Shown in pieces: positions 10,505-18,351 of a DNA stretch of 64,000 nt. The notes below the pieces were generated by a model that was given only the letters and a program-made list of their open reading frames with translations, was not told the origin of the DNA and did no database searches. The position numbers were made by a program, and so were the translations under genes. Numbering within the stretch: position 1 is the stretch's first letter; every line of letters starts with the position of its first letter. Source of the stretch: ZC4RG30 sp963812195 (GTDB taxonomy: Bacteria; Pseudomonadota; Gammaproteobacteria; Steroidobacterales; Steroidobacteraceae). The stretch covers positions 32,962-96,961 of the forward strand of contig CAWEUI010000006.1 in the NCBI GenBank assembly GCA_963812195.1, written 5' to 3'.

Positions 10505-11169
10505 TTAGATCACTTGCCGCACGTCGGCAAGTGCAATGGGTCCGATGTCCGTGTTGAGAGTGAGCTCGTTAGTTGTCGGATCGATGCTGACGCTGTTGCA
10601 CGTAGCTGGCGAGCTGCGTTTCCAGCTGCTGGGTGGCGCCGCCGACGTTGGCGACGGCAGTGAACGTGTAGGTACCCGGCGGGGCACGCTCGCCGAGGCC
10701 GTTGGACCGTCCCAGGTGAAGTCCACCTCGCCCTGCTGCGGTGGACAGCGGAATCTGCGCGATCTGCTGGCCGCTGGCATCGGTAACCAGAATGGCCGCC
10801 TCGCTGGCGCCGGCCGGAATGGTCGTCGAGCCGTACACGGCGCCGTCTCGCCCAGCGCGGCGGTGTCGCCCGCGGCCAGCACGGCATGGCCGACCAGCGA
10901 CGTACCGCTCAGTACCTGCGAGCCGCGCAACGCGTCCGACAGGCTGCTGATCGAATCCTGCATGTTCTGGATGCCGGATGACGGTGCTGAACTGCGCCAG
11001 CTGACCAAGGAACTGGGTGGGATCGGCCGGCTTGGTCGGATCCTGGTTCTTGATCTGCGCGATCATCAGCTTCAGGAACGCATCCTGACCGAGCTGGTCC
11101 TTCCTCGCGGTTGCCGGCGACCGCGCTGGCTGCTGCACCCGATGCTCCGCTTACTGCGTCGACTGACAT
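10505..11169 (-). CDS. flgD: Flagellar hook cap / assembly protein FlgD, with frame changes
   Basis: Scaffold that caps the growing hook. The N-terminal signature for FlgD, LGQDAFLKLMIAQIKNQDP followed by PTQFLGQLAQFSTV, is clear. The middle holds the FLN-type domain (TYTFTAVANVGGATQQLETQ) and the end has the usual LNTDIGPIALADVRQVI. These parts lie in different frames, with about five changes between 11105 and 10600. The start at 11169 (MSVDAVSGASGAAASAVAGN) lies 25 bp after the flgC stop; the stop is 12 bp before flgE. Confidence 0.88.
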
Positions 11170-11194
11170 GAGTGTTTCAAGCCTCCGTATGTGC

Positions 11195-11621
11195 TTACTG
11201 GCCGAGCTTCAGCGTCGCCAGCAGCAGCTCCTTCGACGTATTCATCACGTCGACGTTGTTCTGGTAGGAGCGGGAGGCGCTGATCATGTCGACCATCTCC
11301 TCCACCACATTGACGTTGGGCGAATACACGTAGCCGTCGGCGTTGGCCAGCGGATTGCCCGGCTGGTAGCGCATCTCCGGGGCGCGGCTGTCTTCGACGA
11401 TGTCCGGTGACACGCACCGCAACGTTTGGATCCACCCCACCCTGACCGGCCTGCATGCCGGCCTTCACCGCCTGGAACACCGGGTGGCGCGCCTTGTAGG
11501 CGCCATCGGCGGTGCCGCTGACGCTCTCCGCGTTGGCGAGGTTGCTGGCCACCGTGTTCAGGCGCACGGACTGCGCGGCCATGCCGGAACCCGCGATGTC
11601 GAAGATCTTGAATGAAGACAT
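11195..11621 (-). CDS. flgC: Flagellar proximal rod protein FlgC, one frame change
   Basis: Proximal rod subunit, about 140 residues, as usual for FlgC. It begins MSSFKIFDIAGSGMAAQSVR and LNTVASNLANAESVSGTADG. After a frame change near 11418 it continues GNPLANADGYVYSPNVNVVE and ends with the rod helix EMVDMISASRSYQNNVDVMN. It starts 23 bp after the flgB stop. Confidence 0.93.
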
Positions 11622-11644
11622 GGATTACTCCTTGCTCGGCCGGC

Positions 11645-12062
11645 CTACTGACCGGTTATCGCCGTCATCAGGGACTTGAACTTCGAGGTCAGGAAGGTAA
11701 GCGTCGCCTGGTATCGCACGGCGTTGTCGGCGAATGCCGCCTGCTCGAGCTGCGCATCGACGGTGTTGCCGTCCAGCGAGGGCGCCAGCGGCGTGCGGTA
11801 CTTCAGGAACGCTTCGGTATTGCCGGGCTGCAGCGCATTGCCGCCATGCGGCGCCGATATGACCCGGCTCCGTTGTGCGCAATGTGCCAGCCGGGTTGTG
11901 CCCTTCCGCGCTGGCCAGTGCCGCGCGGAAGTCCAGATCCTGCGCCTTGTACCCCGGCGTATCGGCATTGGCGAGATTACGCGCCAGCAACTCGGTGCGC
12001 TTTTCGCGCAAACCGAGCGCCTTCGCGTGCACGCCCAGATACGAATCGAGATTGAAAGCCAC
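11645..12062 (-). CDS. flgB: Flagellar proximal rod protein FlgB, one frame change
   Basis: Innermost rod subunit, about 138 residues, first gene of the rod-hook operon. Diagnostic text is LLARNLANADTPGYKAQDLD near residue 30. After a frame change near 11862 the C-terminus has YRTPLAPSLDGNTVDAQLEQ and KFKSLMTAITGQ. There is no ATG at the expected start; I take GTG at 12062 (VAFNLDSYLGVHAKAL) because a GGAG ribosome site lies about 6 bp upstream. The predicted sigma-54 transcription start lies about 28 bp before it. Confidence 0.92.
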
Positions 12063-12100
12063 GCAATGCTCCGTCAATAAGCCGTCCTGCGGACAGACAG

Positions 12101-12116
12101 AGCAACCGGCGTGCCA
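12101..12116 (-). promoter_or_regulatory. Sigma-54 (RpoN) promoter of the flgB operon
   Basis: On the minus strand TGGCACG-CCGG-TTGCT is an exact match to the sigma-54 -24/-12 consensus TGGCACG-N4-TTGCW. The predicted start near 12090 gives a 28-nt leader to the flgB GTG with its ribosome site, which fits well. Sigma-54 control of rod-hook genes is established in Pseudomonas and Vibrio, where FleQ/FlrA-type activators act. Confidence 0.9.
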
Positions 12117-12190
12117 TACGGGCCCAAAGCGCCGGATCGGCGCTGAAGCGGGGTCGCGGCGCACACGGCGCGTGACGGCGTTCACGGAAT

Positions 12191-12210
12191 GGCGGCAAGG
12201 GATTGCCGCC
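12191..12210. repeat. Palindrome midway between the two sigma-54 promoters
   Basis: GGCGGCAA and TTGCCGCC form a perfect 8-bp inverted repeat with a 4-base centre. It lies about 75 bp upstream of the flgB -24 element and about 85 bp upstream of that of flgA, where an enhancer-binding activator could serve both promoters. It does not match the published FleQ box as I know it, so activator binding is only a suggestion. Confidence 0.5.
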
Positions 12211-12294
12211 CGCGGCATGATCGGCGCCGCGCGGAAGGCCGCGCTTCACTTGATGTATCGGCAGCTGTCCGCCACAACTTGAACATCCATGGCG

Positions 12295-12310
12295 TGGCAC
12301 GCGACTTGCT
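12295..12310 (+). promoter_or_regulatory. Sigma-54 (RpoN) promoter of flgA
   Basis: TGGCACG-CGAC-TTGCT matches the -24/-12 consensus exactly, and is the divergent twin of the flgB promoter. The expected start is near 12321, only about two bases before the flgA ATG at 12323, so the transcript would be leaderless or nearly so. Confidence 0.85.
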
Positions 12311-12322
12311 CACCTACACGGC

Positions 12323-13029
12323 ATGAAGCGACAACATGCCCAAAGCGCCTTGATTCTGACGCTGCTGCTGTGGCCCCTGGGCGCCCTCGCCCAGGCGACG
12401 CAGGCTCCCGATGACATCCGGGCGGCCGCGGAAGCCTTTGTGACCGCGCGGCTCGGGTCGGGTGGCGACGACGTGACGCTGCACGCCACGGCCGGCCAGC
12501 TCGACGCGCGGCTGCGCCTGCCTGCCTGCCCCCGGCCACTGAGCGCCGCATTGCCGCCGTCGGCTCGCATGGCCGCGCGGGTAACGGTGGGTGTCAGCTG
12601 CGGCGCGCCGCGCTGGAGGGTCTATGTTCCGGTGAGCGTCGAGACCGAACTGCCGGTTCTGGTCTTGCGGGAAGCCGCTGCGCGCGGCGCCAAACTGACG
12701 GCGGATGACGTGGAAGTTCGCCGCATGCGGGTACCGGGCCTGGCCGACACATATATAAGAGACGTGGCGCAGCTGGCCAACCGGCACCTGAAGGTCTCTG
12801 CCGCGCCCGGCACTGCTCTGGACGTAAGCCTGCTGGCGGCAGACATTCTGGTGAAGCGTGGCCAGCGCGTCACACTGGTCGCCCGGGTGGCGGCATCGAA
12901 GTGCGCGCCCTGGGCGAGGCCATCATGGATGCCACGCCCACCGGCCGGGTTCGGGTGCTGAATCTGGACTCCCGGCGCGTGGTCGAGGGTCAGGTCGAGT
13001 CCCGTGACATCGTCAGAGTGAGCCTCTAG
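12323..13029 (+). CDS. flgA: Flagellar P-ring chaperone FlgA, one frame change
   Basis: Periplasmic chaperone for P-ring assembly. A signal peptide (KR followed by LILTLLLWPLGALAQA) opens the protein. The SAF/ChapFlgA region follows: LPACPRPLSAALPP, RVTVGVSCGAPRWRVYVPVS, and LTADDVEVRRMRVPG at about residue 130. The frame changes near 12885, where an extra T interrupts a GGCGGC context. The other frame continues IEVRALGEAIMDATPTGRVR to VESRDIVRVSL and a TAG at 13029, giving about 235 residues. It is transcribed away from flgB. No ribosome site is evident, in keeping with a leaderless start. Confidence 0.93.
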
Positions 13030-13093
13030 ATGCGCGCCTTTGCGACATATTCCACGGATTTGCCCGTCACCGGGAAATATCGTGCCGGTACTC

Positions 13094-13120
13094 TCAAGTT
13101 CCGCCTGCAGCCGCCGTTAT
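13094..13120 (+). promoter_or_regulatory. Sigma-28 promoter of flgMN
   Basis: TCAAGTTC, an 11-base spacer and GCCGTTAT match the FliA consensus at 6/8 and 6/8 positions with exact spacing, in the same variant form as the flagellin promoter. The expected start near 13127 leaves a short leader to flgM. FliA-dependent flgMN transcription is known in enterobacteria and Pseudomonas. Confidence 0.65.
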
Positions 13121-13139
13121 CACTCACGAAGGGTCTGGA

Positions 13140-13499
13140 ATGAAGTTACCGGGAGACATTCTCGTGGCGAACAAGATCAACGGCGTGGAGGCCAAGACCG
13201 CACGTGTTGCACCCGCCTCCGCCGTCAATCGGCGCAGCGATGCGCCCGCCCAGTCGGCGGGACCAGCGGCGCAGTCCGAAGCCGACGTCCAGCTGACCGG
13301 CGCTGCGCGCGGGCTGGCTGCTCTGGAGAGCGCGGTGCGTGCCATGCCTTCCGTCGACGAGGCGCGCGTGGCCGCGGTCAAGCAGCGCATGAACAGCGGC
13401 AACTACCGGGTCGATCCCCAGCGTGTTGCCGACCGGTTGCTGCGTCTGGAGAGCGATCTGCAGCAGGCCACACCGCTGGACAAGAGCGCGCAGAAGTAG
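13140..13499 (+). CDS. flgM: Anti-sigma-28 factor FlgM
   Basis: Binds and inhibits FliA until the hook is complete, then is exported. It has 119 residues from the ATG at 13140. A GTG at 13164 (VANKINGVEAK), preceded by GGGAGA, is a credible alternative start and matches the usual FlgM N-terminus better. The C-terminal FliA-binding region is visible: DVQLTGAARGLAALESAVRA, SVDEARVAAVKQRMNSGNYR and VDPQRVADRLLRLESDL. It is followed closely by flgN, the usual pair. Confidence 0.93.
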   Translation: MKLPGDILVANKINGVEAKTARVAPASAVNRRSDAPAQSAGPAAQSEADVQLTGAARGLAALESAVRAMPSVDEARVAAVKQRMNSGNYRVDPQRVADRLLRLESDLQQATPLDKSAQK

Positions 13500-13502
13500 C
13501 CC

Positions 13503-14001
13503 GTGTCCATGGATCCGAACGCATGCCGGGAACAGTTCACCCGCCTGCTGGCCGATGAGACCGAACTGCTTGGCGTTCTGGAACAGCAGCTGCTGAACGA
13601 GCACGAATTGCTTGTGGCCAACGACATCGAGAAGCTGGAAAGCGCGAGCGTCGTGCGCCAGCAGACCATTGCGCGGCTGCTGCGCGTGCACGAGGAGCGC
13701 GGCCGGCTGTGCAAGGCACGCGATCTGGCGCCCGGACGCCGAAGGGTTTTCCGAACTGCTGGCATGGTGCGACCCGCAAGGCACCCTGGCCACTGCCCAG
13801 GGCAATTGCGCCGCGCACGCCGAACGCTGCCGTGCGCAGAACGAGCGCAATGGCGCTCTGGTTACCGCGAGACTGAAGCGGGTCGGGGGCATGCTGGGCA
13901 TGATCTGCGGAGAATCGGCAACGGACACTTATCGGCCGCGTGCCACTGCACAGGCATCGGCTTTCGCCGCAGCTGGTCGCATGGTTTCGATCAGCGCCTG
14001 A
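13503..14001 (+). CDS. flgN: Flagellar export chaperone FlgN, one frame change
   Basis: Cytosolic chaperone for FlgK and FlgL. The helical N-terminus (CREQFTRLLADETELLGVLE and LLVANDIEKLESASVVRQQT) is FlgN-like. After a frame change near 13727 it continues with LLAWCDPQGTLATAQGNCA and ERNGALVTARLKRVGGMLGM, and stops at 14001, about 165 residues in all. It lies directly behind flgM. The predicted C-terminal RAAxxxG segment (SAFAAAGRMVSISA) resembles the substrate-binding end of the family. Confidence 0.85.
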
Positions 14002-14060
14002 CGCCAACTTTCGGGCGCTCTTTTGCGGGATCCCCCTGGCGCCAACCGTGACGCGCTCCC

Positions 14061-14087
14061 TTAGGTCGATGGGCCTGCTGCCGATAA
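14061..14087 (+). promoter_or_regulatory. Sigma-28 promoter of motAB
   Basis: GCCGATAA at 14080-14087 is a perfect FliA -10 element, with TTAGGTCG exactly 11 bases upstream as a weaker -35 (4/8). It sits in the gap between flgN and motA and predicts a leader of about 33 nt. Confidence 0.65.
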
Positions 14088-14127
14088 CCTTGTGGCGGGG
14101 CATGCGCAGCCCCCGAGGTTCTGGATT

Positions 14128-14999
14128 TTGTTTGCAATTATCGGAACGTCTGGTCGTCCTGGGATCCGTGCTCGGCGGGTATCTGCTCGGCGGCAGCAGC
14201 ACTGTTGCTGCTCTGGCACCCCTTTGAAATTCTGGTGATCTGCGGCGGCGCCATGGGTGCCTTCCTGATCAGCAATCCGCTGAAAGTCGTGAAGCGGGCG
14301 TTTTCCGGCGCCCTGGGGCTGTTCGGCAAGCCCCGCTATGGACGCGATGAGTACATCAGGCTGCTCAAGCTCATCTACGACATCCTGGTGATGGCGCGCA
14401 AGGACGGTGTGCTGGCGATCGAGCGCCACATCGAGGAGCCGGGAAAGAGCGACATCTTCAAGAAGTATCCGACCGTCACGGCCGACCATCACATGATGGA
14501 GTTCATCACCGACTGCCTGCGGCTGATCTCCGGCGGCAATCTGGACCCGCATGAACTGGAAAGCCTGCTCGAATACGAGCTGGAGACCCACCACAAGGAA
14601 GCGGCCGAACCCGCGCATGCGGTCCAGAAGGTGGCTGACGCCCTGCCCGGCTTCGGCATCGTGGCCGCGGTGCTCGGCATCGTGGCGACCATGGCCGCCA
14701 TCGATGGCGCCAGCACCACCGAGATCGGCGAGCGCGTTGGCGCGGCACTGGTGGGCACCTTCCTGGGCATCCTGGTGGCATACGGATTCGTCGGCCCGAT
14801 CGCCGCGGCAATGGAACATCGCGCGCACGAGGAAGCCAAGTCCTTCGAGGTGGTGAAGATGGCTCTCGTGGCCAGCGTGCGTGGTTATCCACCACCGGTG
14901 GCCGTGGAGTTCGCGCGCAAGCTGCTGTTCACCGACGTGCGCCCGAATTTCCGCGACCTCGAGCAGGAACTGCGCGGCAAGAAGCAACCGGCGCGGTAG
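14128..14999 (+). CDS. motA: Flagellar motor stator protein MotA, frame changes near the start
   Basis: Proton-channel stator subunit in the inner membrane. From 14205 the frame is clean: LLLWHPFEILVICGGAMGAF (first membrane span), DIFKKYPTVTADHHMMEFIT, and the signature ADALPGFGIVAAVLGIVATM with the functionally important Pro-Gly, then GTFLGILVAYGFVGPIAAAM. The first helix (FAIIGT, VVLGSVLGGYLL) is in other frames, with single-base changes near 14149 and 14198. I place the start at TTG 14128, after a GAGG ribosome site; no ATG is available there. MotB follows 13 bp after the stop. Confidence 0.92.
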
Positions 15000-15012
15000 G
15001 GCCGCCACCGAC

Positions 15013-16107
15013 ATGGCCGCCACCAAGGAACGCCCGATCATCATCGTCAAGCGCAAGCGCGGCGGCGAGGGCGGTCATCATGGCGGCGCCTGGAAGGTGG
15101 CCTACGCCGACTTCGTCACCGCGCTGATGGCGTTCTTTCTGGTGATGTGGCTGGTGACGGCCGTGTCCAAGGACCAGCGCGCCGCCATCTTCGAGTACTT
15201 CAAGAATCCGAGCATGGAATCCGGCAAGAGCGTGAAGGCGGCGCCCGGCCAGGCCGGACCCGGGGGCGCCAGCACCAGTCCGATAGACCTGGGCGGAGGC
15301 CTGGATGCCCCGAAGTCCAACCCCGTCAATGCGGATGGGCTGGGCCAGCCGGTCAATTCACAGGTGACCGAGGATCAGGTCAAGAATCTGGCCAATGAGG
15401 CCGAGAAGCGCCAGCTCGAATCACTGATGGACGAGCTCAAGGAAGCCATCGACAAGAGCCAGGCATTGCAGCCGTTCAAGGATCAGCTGCTGCTGGACAT
15501 CACACCTGAGGGGCTGCGCATCCAGATCGTGGACAAACAGAACCGGCCCATGTTCGACCTGGGCGGCACGCGGTTGAAGGACTACACCACCAACATCCTG
15601 CACGAAGTCGCGAAGTACCTGAACACCGTGCCCAATCGCATCAGCCTCAGCGGCCATACCGATGCCAAGCCGTACACCGGCGTACGCGGCTATTCGAACT
15701 GGGAACTGTCTGCCGACCGGGCCAATGCCGCGCGCCGGGCACTGCTCGACGGCGGCCTGAAGGCCGACAAGATCGCGCGCGTGGTGGGCCTGGCCTCCTC
15801 CGTGCTGTTCGACCGGCAGAATCCCTACAACCCGATCAACCGGCGCATCAGCATCATCGTGATGACCAAGACCGCCGAGGCCAAGGCCCTGTCAACCGAC
15901 GCGGCCGATGTCGATGCCACGCGTGAACGCATCGAATCGAGCCCGACGCCGCCGACCGCAGGGGCGCCACCTTTGCCAGCCGCCACTCCCACGGCGCCCG
16001 CCGCAACCTCGCCCGGCGCGGCAACGGCAAAGCCCGAAGACGTGGGCGCGGCGGCACAGGCGGCGGAAGCCGCGCTGGCCAAGGCCGGCGCAGCGACGAT
16101 CCAGTAG
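15013..16107 (+). CDS. motB: Flagellar motor stator protein MotB
   Basis: Stator subunit that anchors MotA to peptidoglycan. It has 364 residues and an intact frame. A basic N-terminus (IIIVKRKRGGEGGHHGGAWK) precedes the single membrane span, with the proton-binding Asp33 in YADFVTALMAFFLVMWLV. A Gly/Ala/Pro linker and a helical plug region follow, then the OmpA-type peptidoglycan-binding domain at about 200-310 (ISLSGHTDAKPY, NWELSADRANAARRALLDGG, NRRISIIVM). An Ala/Pro/Thr-rich tail of about 75 residues extends beyond the domain. The gene is coupled to motA. Confidence 0.96.
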   Translation: MAATKERPIIIVKRKRGGEGGHHGGAWKVAYADFVTALMAFFLVMWLVTAVSKDQRAAIFEYFKNPSMESGKSVKAAPGQAGPGGASTSPIDLGGGLDAPKSNPVNADGLGQPVNSQVTEDQVKNLANEAEKRQLESLMDELKEAIDKSQALQPFKDQLLLDITPEGLRIQIVDKQNRPMFDLGGTRLKDYTTNILHEVAKYLNTVPNRISLSGHTDAKPYTGVRGYSNWELSADRANAARRALLDGGLKADKIARVVGLASSVLFDRQNPYNPINRRISIIVMTKTAEAKALSTDAADVDATRERIESSPTPPTAGAPPLPAATPTAPAATSPGAATAKPEDVGAAAQAAEAALAKAGAATIQ

Positions 16108-16111
16108 TTGA

Positions 16112-16855
16112 TCAAGGGGCCAGTACGGCCAGGAATTTCGCGATGCCGGTGTCCGCGGCGCGGGCGCGCTCAACCAGACCGGGCGTGAGCTTCAGGGCCT
16201 CGCAGGCGGCTTCCACCAGACCAGGCGTGCAGGTATTGGCGTGGACCAGTTCCGTGGTCAAAGCCTGAGCCATCATCAGCATCGTCACGCAATCCGGCCG
16301 TCGCAGGCTTTCCTGTTCCTCATGCCACCGGATGATGGCCAGCCGCATTCCGCCGGGCAGGCCCCAGCTGCGAGTGACGCGCGAGGCCAGTTCGTCATCG
16401 TTGGCATCGAAGATCTCCTGCATGACCGAGCCGACCAGGCGCTCGCCCGTTTCGCGCTCGGCGCTTGCCAGCGCGCGCAATGCAGCGATCTCACCGGCAC
16501 GATGCAGCAATCCGACACCGGTCAGCAGCGGCGCGTCACAGCGGGCCTCCGGCGCCAGCACCCGCGCATAGCAGGCCGTGGCCAGGGCTTCGCGCCAGAG
16601 CAGGGTCATTTCCGCTTCCCGACCCGGCGCCACGAACAGACTTTCCCGCAGTGACTGAAAGGCGCGCAATGCAATCTGCTGGGTGCAGATCTCGGCCGGC
16701 GGCTCCTGCAGCCAGGCCACGCAGGCGGCAACGCCGGTGGGCTTGGGCGGGTAGCGTGTCAGGGCAGCGCTGAAGGCGCGGATCACCCGCGCGTCGCGGG
16801 GCGAGGAATCCTGGAGCTGGCGGGGGTGGAAGTGCAGCACGTTGGAGCGGGGCAT
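16112..16855 (-). CDS. HDOD-domain protein
   Basis: About 247 residues from the ATG at 16855 (MPRSNVLHFHPRQLQD); an upstream ATG at 16903 is possible. The middle and C-terminus resemble HDOD domains, HD-type helical folds without a complete catalytic His-Asp set, found in bacterial signalling proteins: ACYARVLAPEARCDAPLLTG, VGLLHRAGEIAALRALASAE and SRVTRSWGLPGGMRLAIIRWHE. The gene converges on motB with 4 bp between stops, so it is not part of the flagellar transcript. HDOD proteins often occur near chemotaxis and motility loci; a role here is unproven. Confidence 0.75.
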   Translation of the reverse strand: MPRSNVLHFHPRQLQDSSPRDARVIRAFSAALTRYPPKPTGVAACVAWLQEPPAEICTQQIALRAFQSLRESLFVAPGREAEMTLLWREALATACYARVLAPEARCDAPLLTGVGLLHRAGEIAALRALASAERETGERLVGSVMQEIFDANDDELASRVTRSWGLPGGMRLAIIRWHEEQESLRRPDCVTMLMMAQALTTELVHANTCTPGLVEAACEALKLTPGLVERARAADTGIAKFLAVLAP

Positions 16856-16959
16856 TGCCCGATAATGCATTGCCGATTTGACGCTTGTCCGGACATGGCG
16901 CACGAATTACCGCACGCAGCGAGCGTGCGGGGTTTAGGTCAAATGACGCCAGTCTGGCT

Positions 16960-18069
16960 CTAGTACTCGAACAAGGGGTGGTTGTGCGCCCGCCTCGGTG
17001 CCCAAGGGTTCTCGTAGCGCGCATGGGAACAGATGGGATGGCCGTGAAACATCCCGTAGTTCAGGTGATCGCTGGATACCTCGCCTTCCGAGATGTAATC
17101 GATCACCAGCCATTTCCATGCCGGGCACTTGCTGGCATCGGGGTCCAGCTCGTCCCGCACCGTGGCTTCTGTCGGCAGCAGCACGTCGCTGTGATATCTG
17201 GCCGAGTACACGCGCCCGTCATAGTCCTCCGGGATGTGGTTGGGCCGGTGGCTGAGCTCGCGCCGCGGTGCGCGCCGCGCGGATTCGCAGGAGGTGTTGT
17301 GCCAGCTGCAACTGGTCATGCCCTCATGGCCGATGCCGCCATTGCCCACCGAGAACATGGCAATGTCATAGATCCACTGCACGGCTTGCGGCAATGACGG
17401 CACCACGCCGCGCATGACAAGCGAGTTCGCGAGATGGCCGGGAGAATTCACCGAGATCAGCAACCCGCCCGGAACGCGCCGGTCATGGTTCAGCGTGCGG
17501 TGAGCGCCGGGATAGAAGATGTTGATGCCCGCCCGGTACAGGCCGTAGCTGCCGTCCCGGCACAGCGGGATCGCCTCGTTATAGATGGTCTCGCGTTGCA
17601 GCGGAGCATGCTCGACGATATACAGCTCCGCGGCACGCTGACAGGCCTCGAGGAGTCGCTGCCCGGGTTTCGCCCGGGCCAGGCGCGCATCGTGGAACAT
17701 GATGAGAAAGCCGCTGGTCAGTCCCATGGCGGCACGATCCTTCCAGGCCCTTCTGGCAGTCTGGATCTTCTCGATCACATGCCAGTCTCCCGCCCTGATG
17801 TCCTCGCTGTCGATCCAGCAAATATCGAATGCCACGCCCTTGGACCCCTTCGCGCCAAGACGCCCGAACAGGCACGGTTGATAGCGCGCAACCCAATCCA
17901 GAAATGCCTTCTGGCAAACCTGCTGGTCCACCCCACTCTGGAACATGACCTGATGCGCCCCGTCGATATCGCGACCAAAGCTCATTTCTTCGGGATAGAC
18001 CTCCAGAGCGTCGATGATTTCTTCCAGCGACCCAGATTCAAGTGCAACCTGCTGCAATGCTGCGGACAT
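16960..18069 (-). CDS. Unrecognised conserved-looking protein, 369 residues
   Basis: I do not recognise the family with confidence. No signal peptide or membrane span is seen, so it is probably cytosolic. The sequence is rich in His, Trp, Tyr and Cys, with motif-like stretches: YQPCLFGRLGAKGSKGVAFD near residue 65, GFLIMFHDARLA near 120, INIFYPGAHRTLNHDRRVPG near 185, and SCSWHNTSCESARRAPRREL near 250. The PC-x-FG block and the following LIMFHD loosely recall YqcI/YcgG-type haem N-hydroxylases, but the family C-terminal signature is absent, so I make no functional call. The gene is divergent from a MarR regulator 282 bp away, suggesting local repression. Codon use is like its neighbours and the frame is intact. 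Confidence 0.8.
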   Translation of the reverse strand: MSAALQQVALESGSLEEIIDALEVYPEEMSFGRDIDGAHQVMFQSGVDQQVCQKAFLDWVARYQPCLFGRLGAKGSKGVAFDICWIDSEDIRAGDWHVIEKIQTARRAWKDRAAMGLTSGFLIMFHDARLARAKPGQRLLEACQRAAELYIVEHAPLQRETIYNEAIPLCRDGSYGLYRAGINIFYPGAHRTLNHDRRVPGGLLISVNSPGHLANSLVMRGVVPSLPQAVQWIYDIAMFSVGNGGIGHEGMTSCSWHNTSCESARRAPRRELSHRPNHIPEDYDGRVYSARYHSDVLLPTEATVRDELDPDASKCPAWKWLVIDYISEGEVSSDHLNYGMFHGHPICSHARYENPWAPRRAHNHPLFEY

Positions 18070-18310
18070 GACTGTCTCCTCCGTGACGACGACAAATGGG
18101 TGTCATGGCCGACCCGCGCAGCGTCACCAATCTTCCGGAGGTGTCTGGGAGCACAGGCGGCGGGACCGATCAGGCGTCGGCCTGCGCCACCCCCGGTCCT
18201 TCGGGTTGCCGGCCGAGCCGGCTGATGGGACTTTCCTGGCCAGCTTGCGTGGCCTTCAAGTTCTTCGTGTTCTCGGGCCGCCGGTCGAATGGGCGATCGG
18301 GATCGTCCCA

Positions 18311-18339
18311 TTGACATGTATGCAGCATGCAACTAAATT
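18311..18339 (+). promoter_or_regulatory. Sigma-70 type promoter of marR with symmetric spacer
   Basis: TTGACA, a 17-base spacer and TAAATT form a strong consensus-like promoter. The spacer contains ATGCAGCATGCAA, a partly symmetric sequence that could be the MarR operator. Transcription should start near 18346, only about six bases before the marR ATG at 18352, where no ribosome site is visible. Confidence 0.65.
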
Positions 18340-18351
18340 ATCGTTCACACA

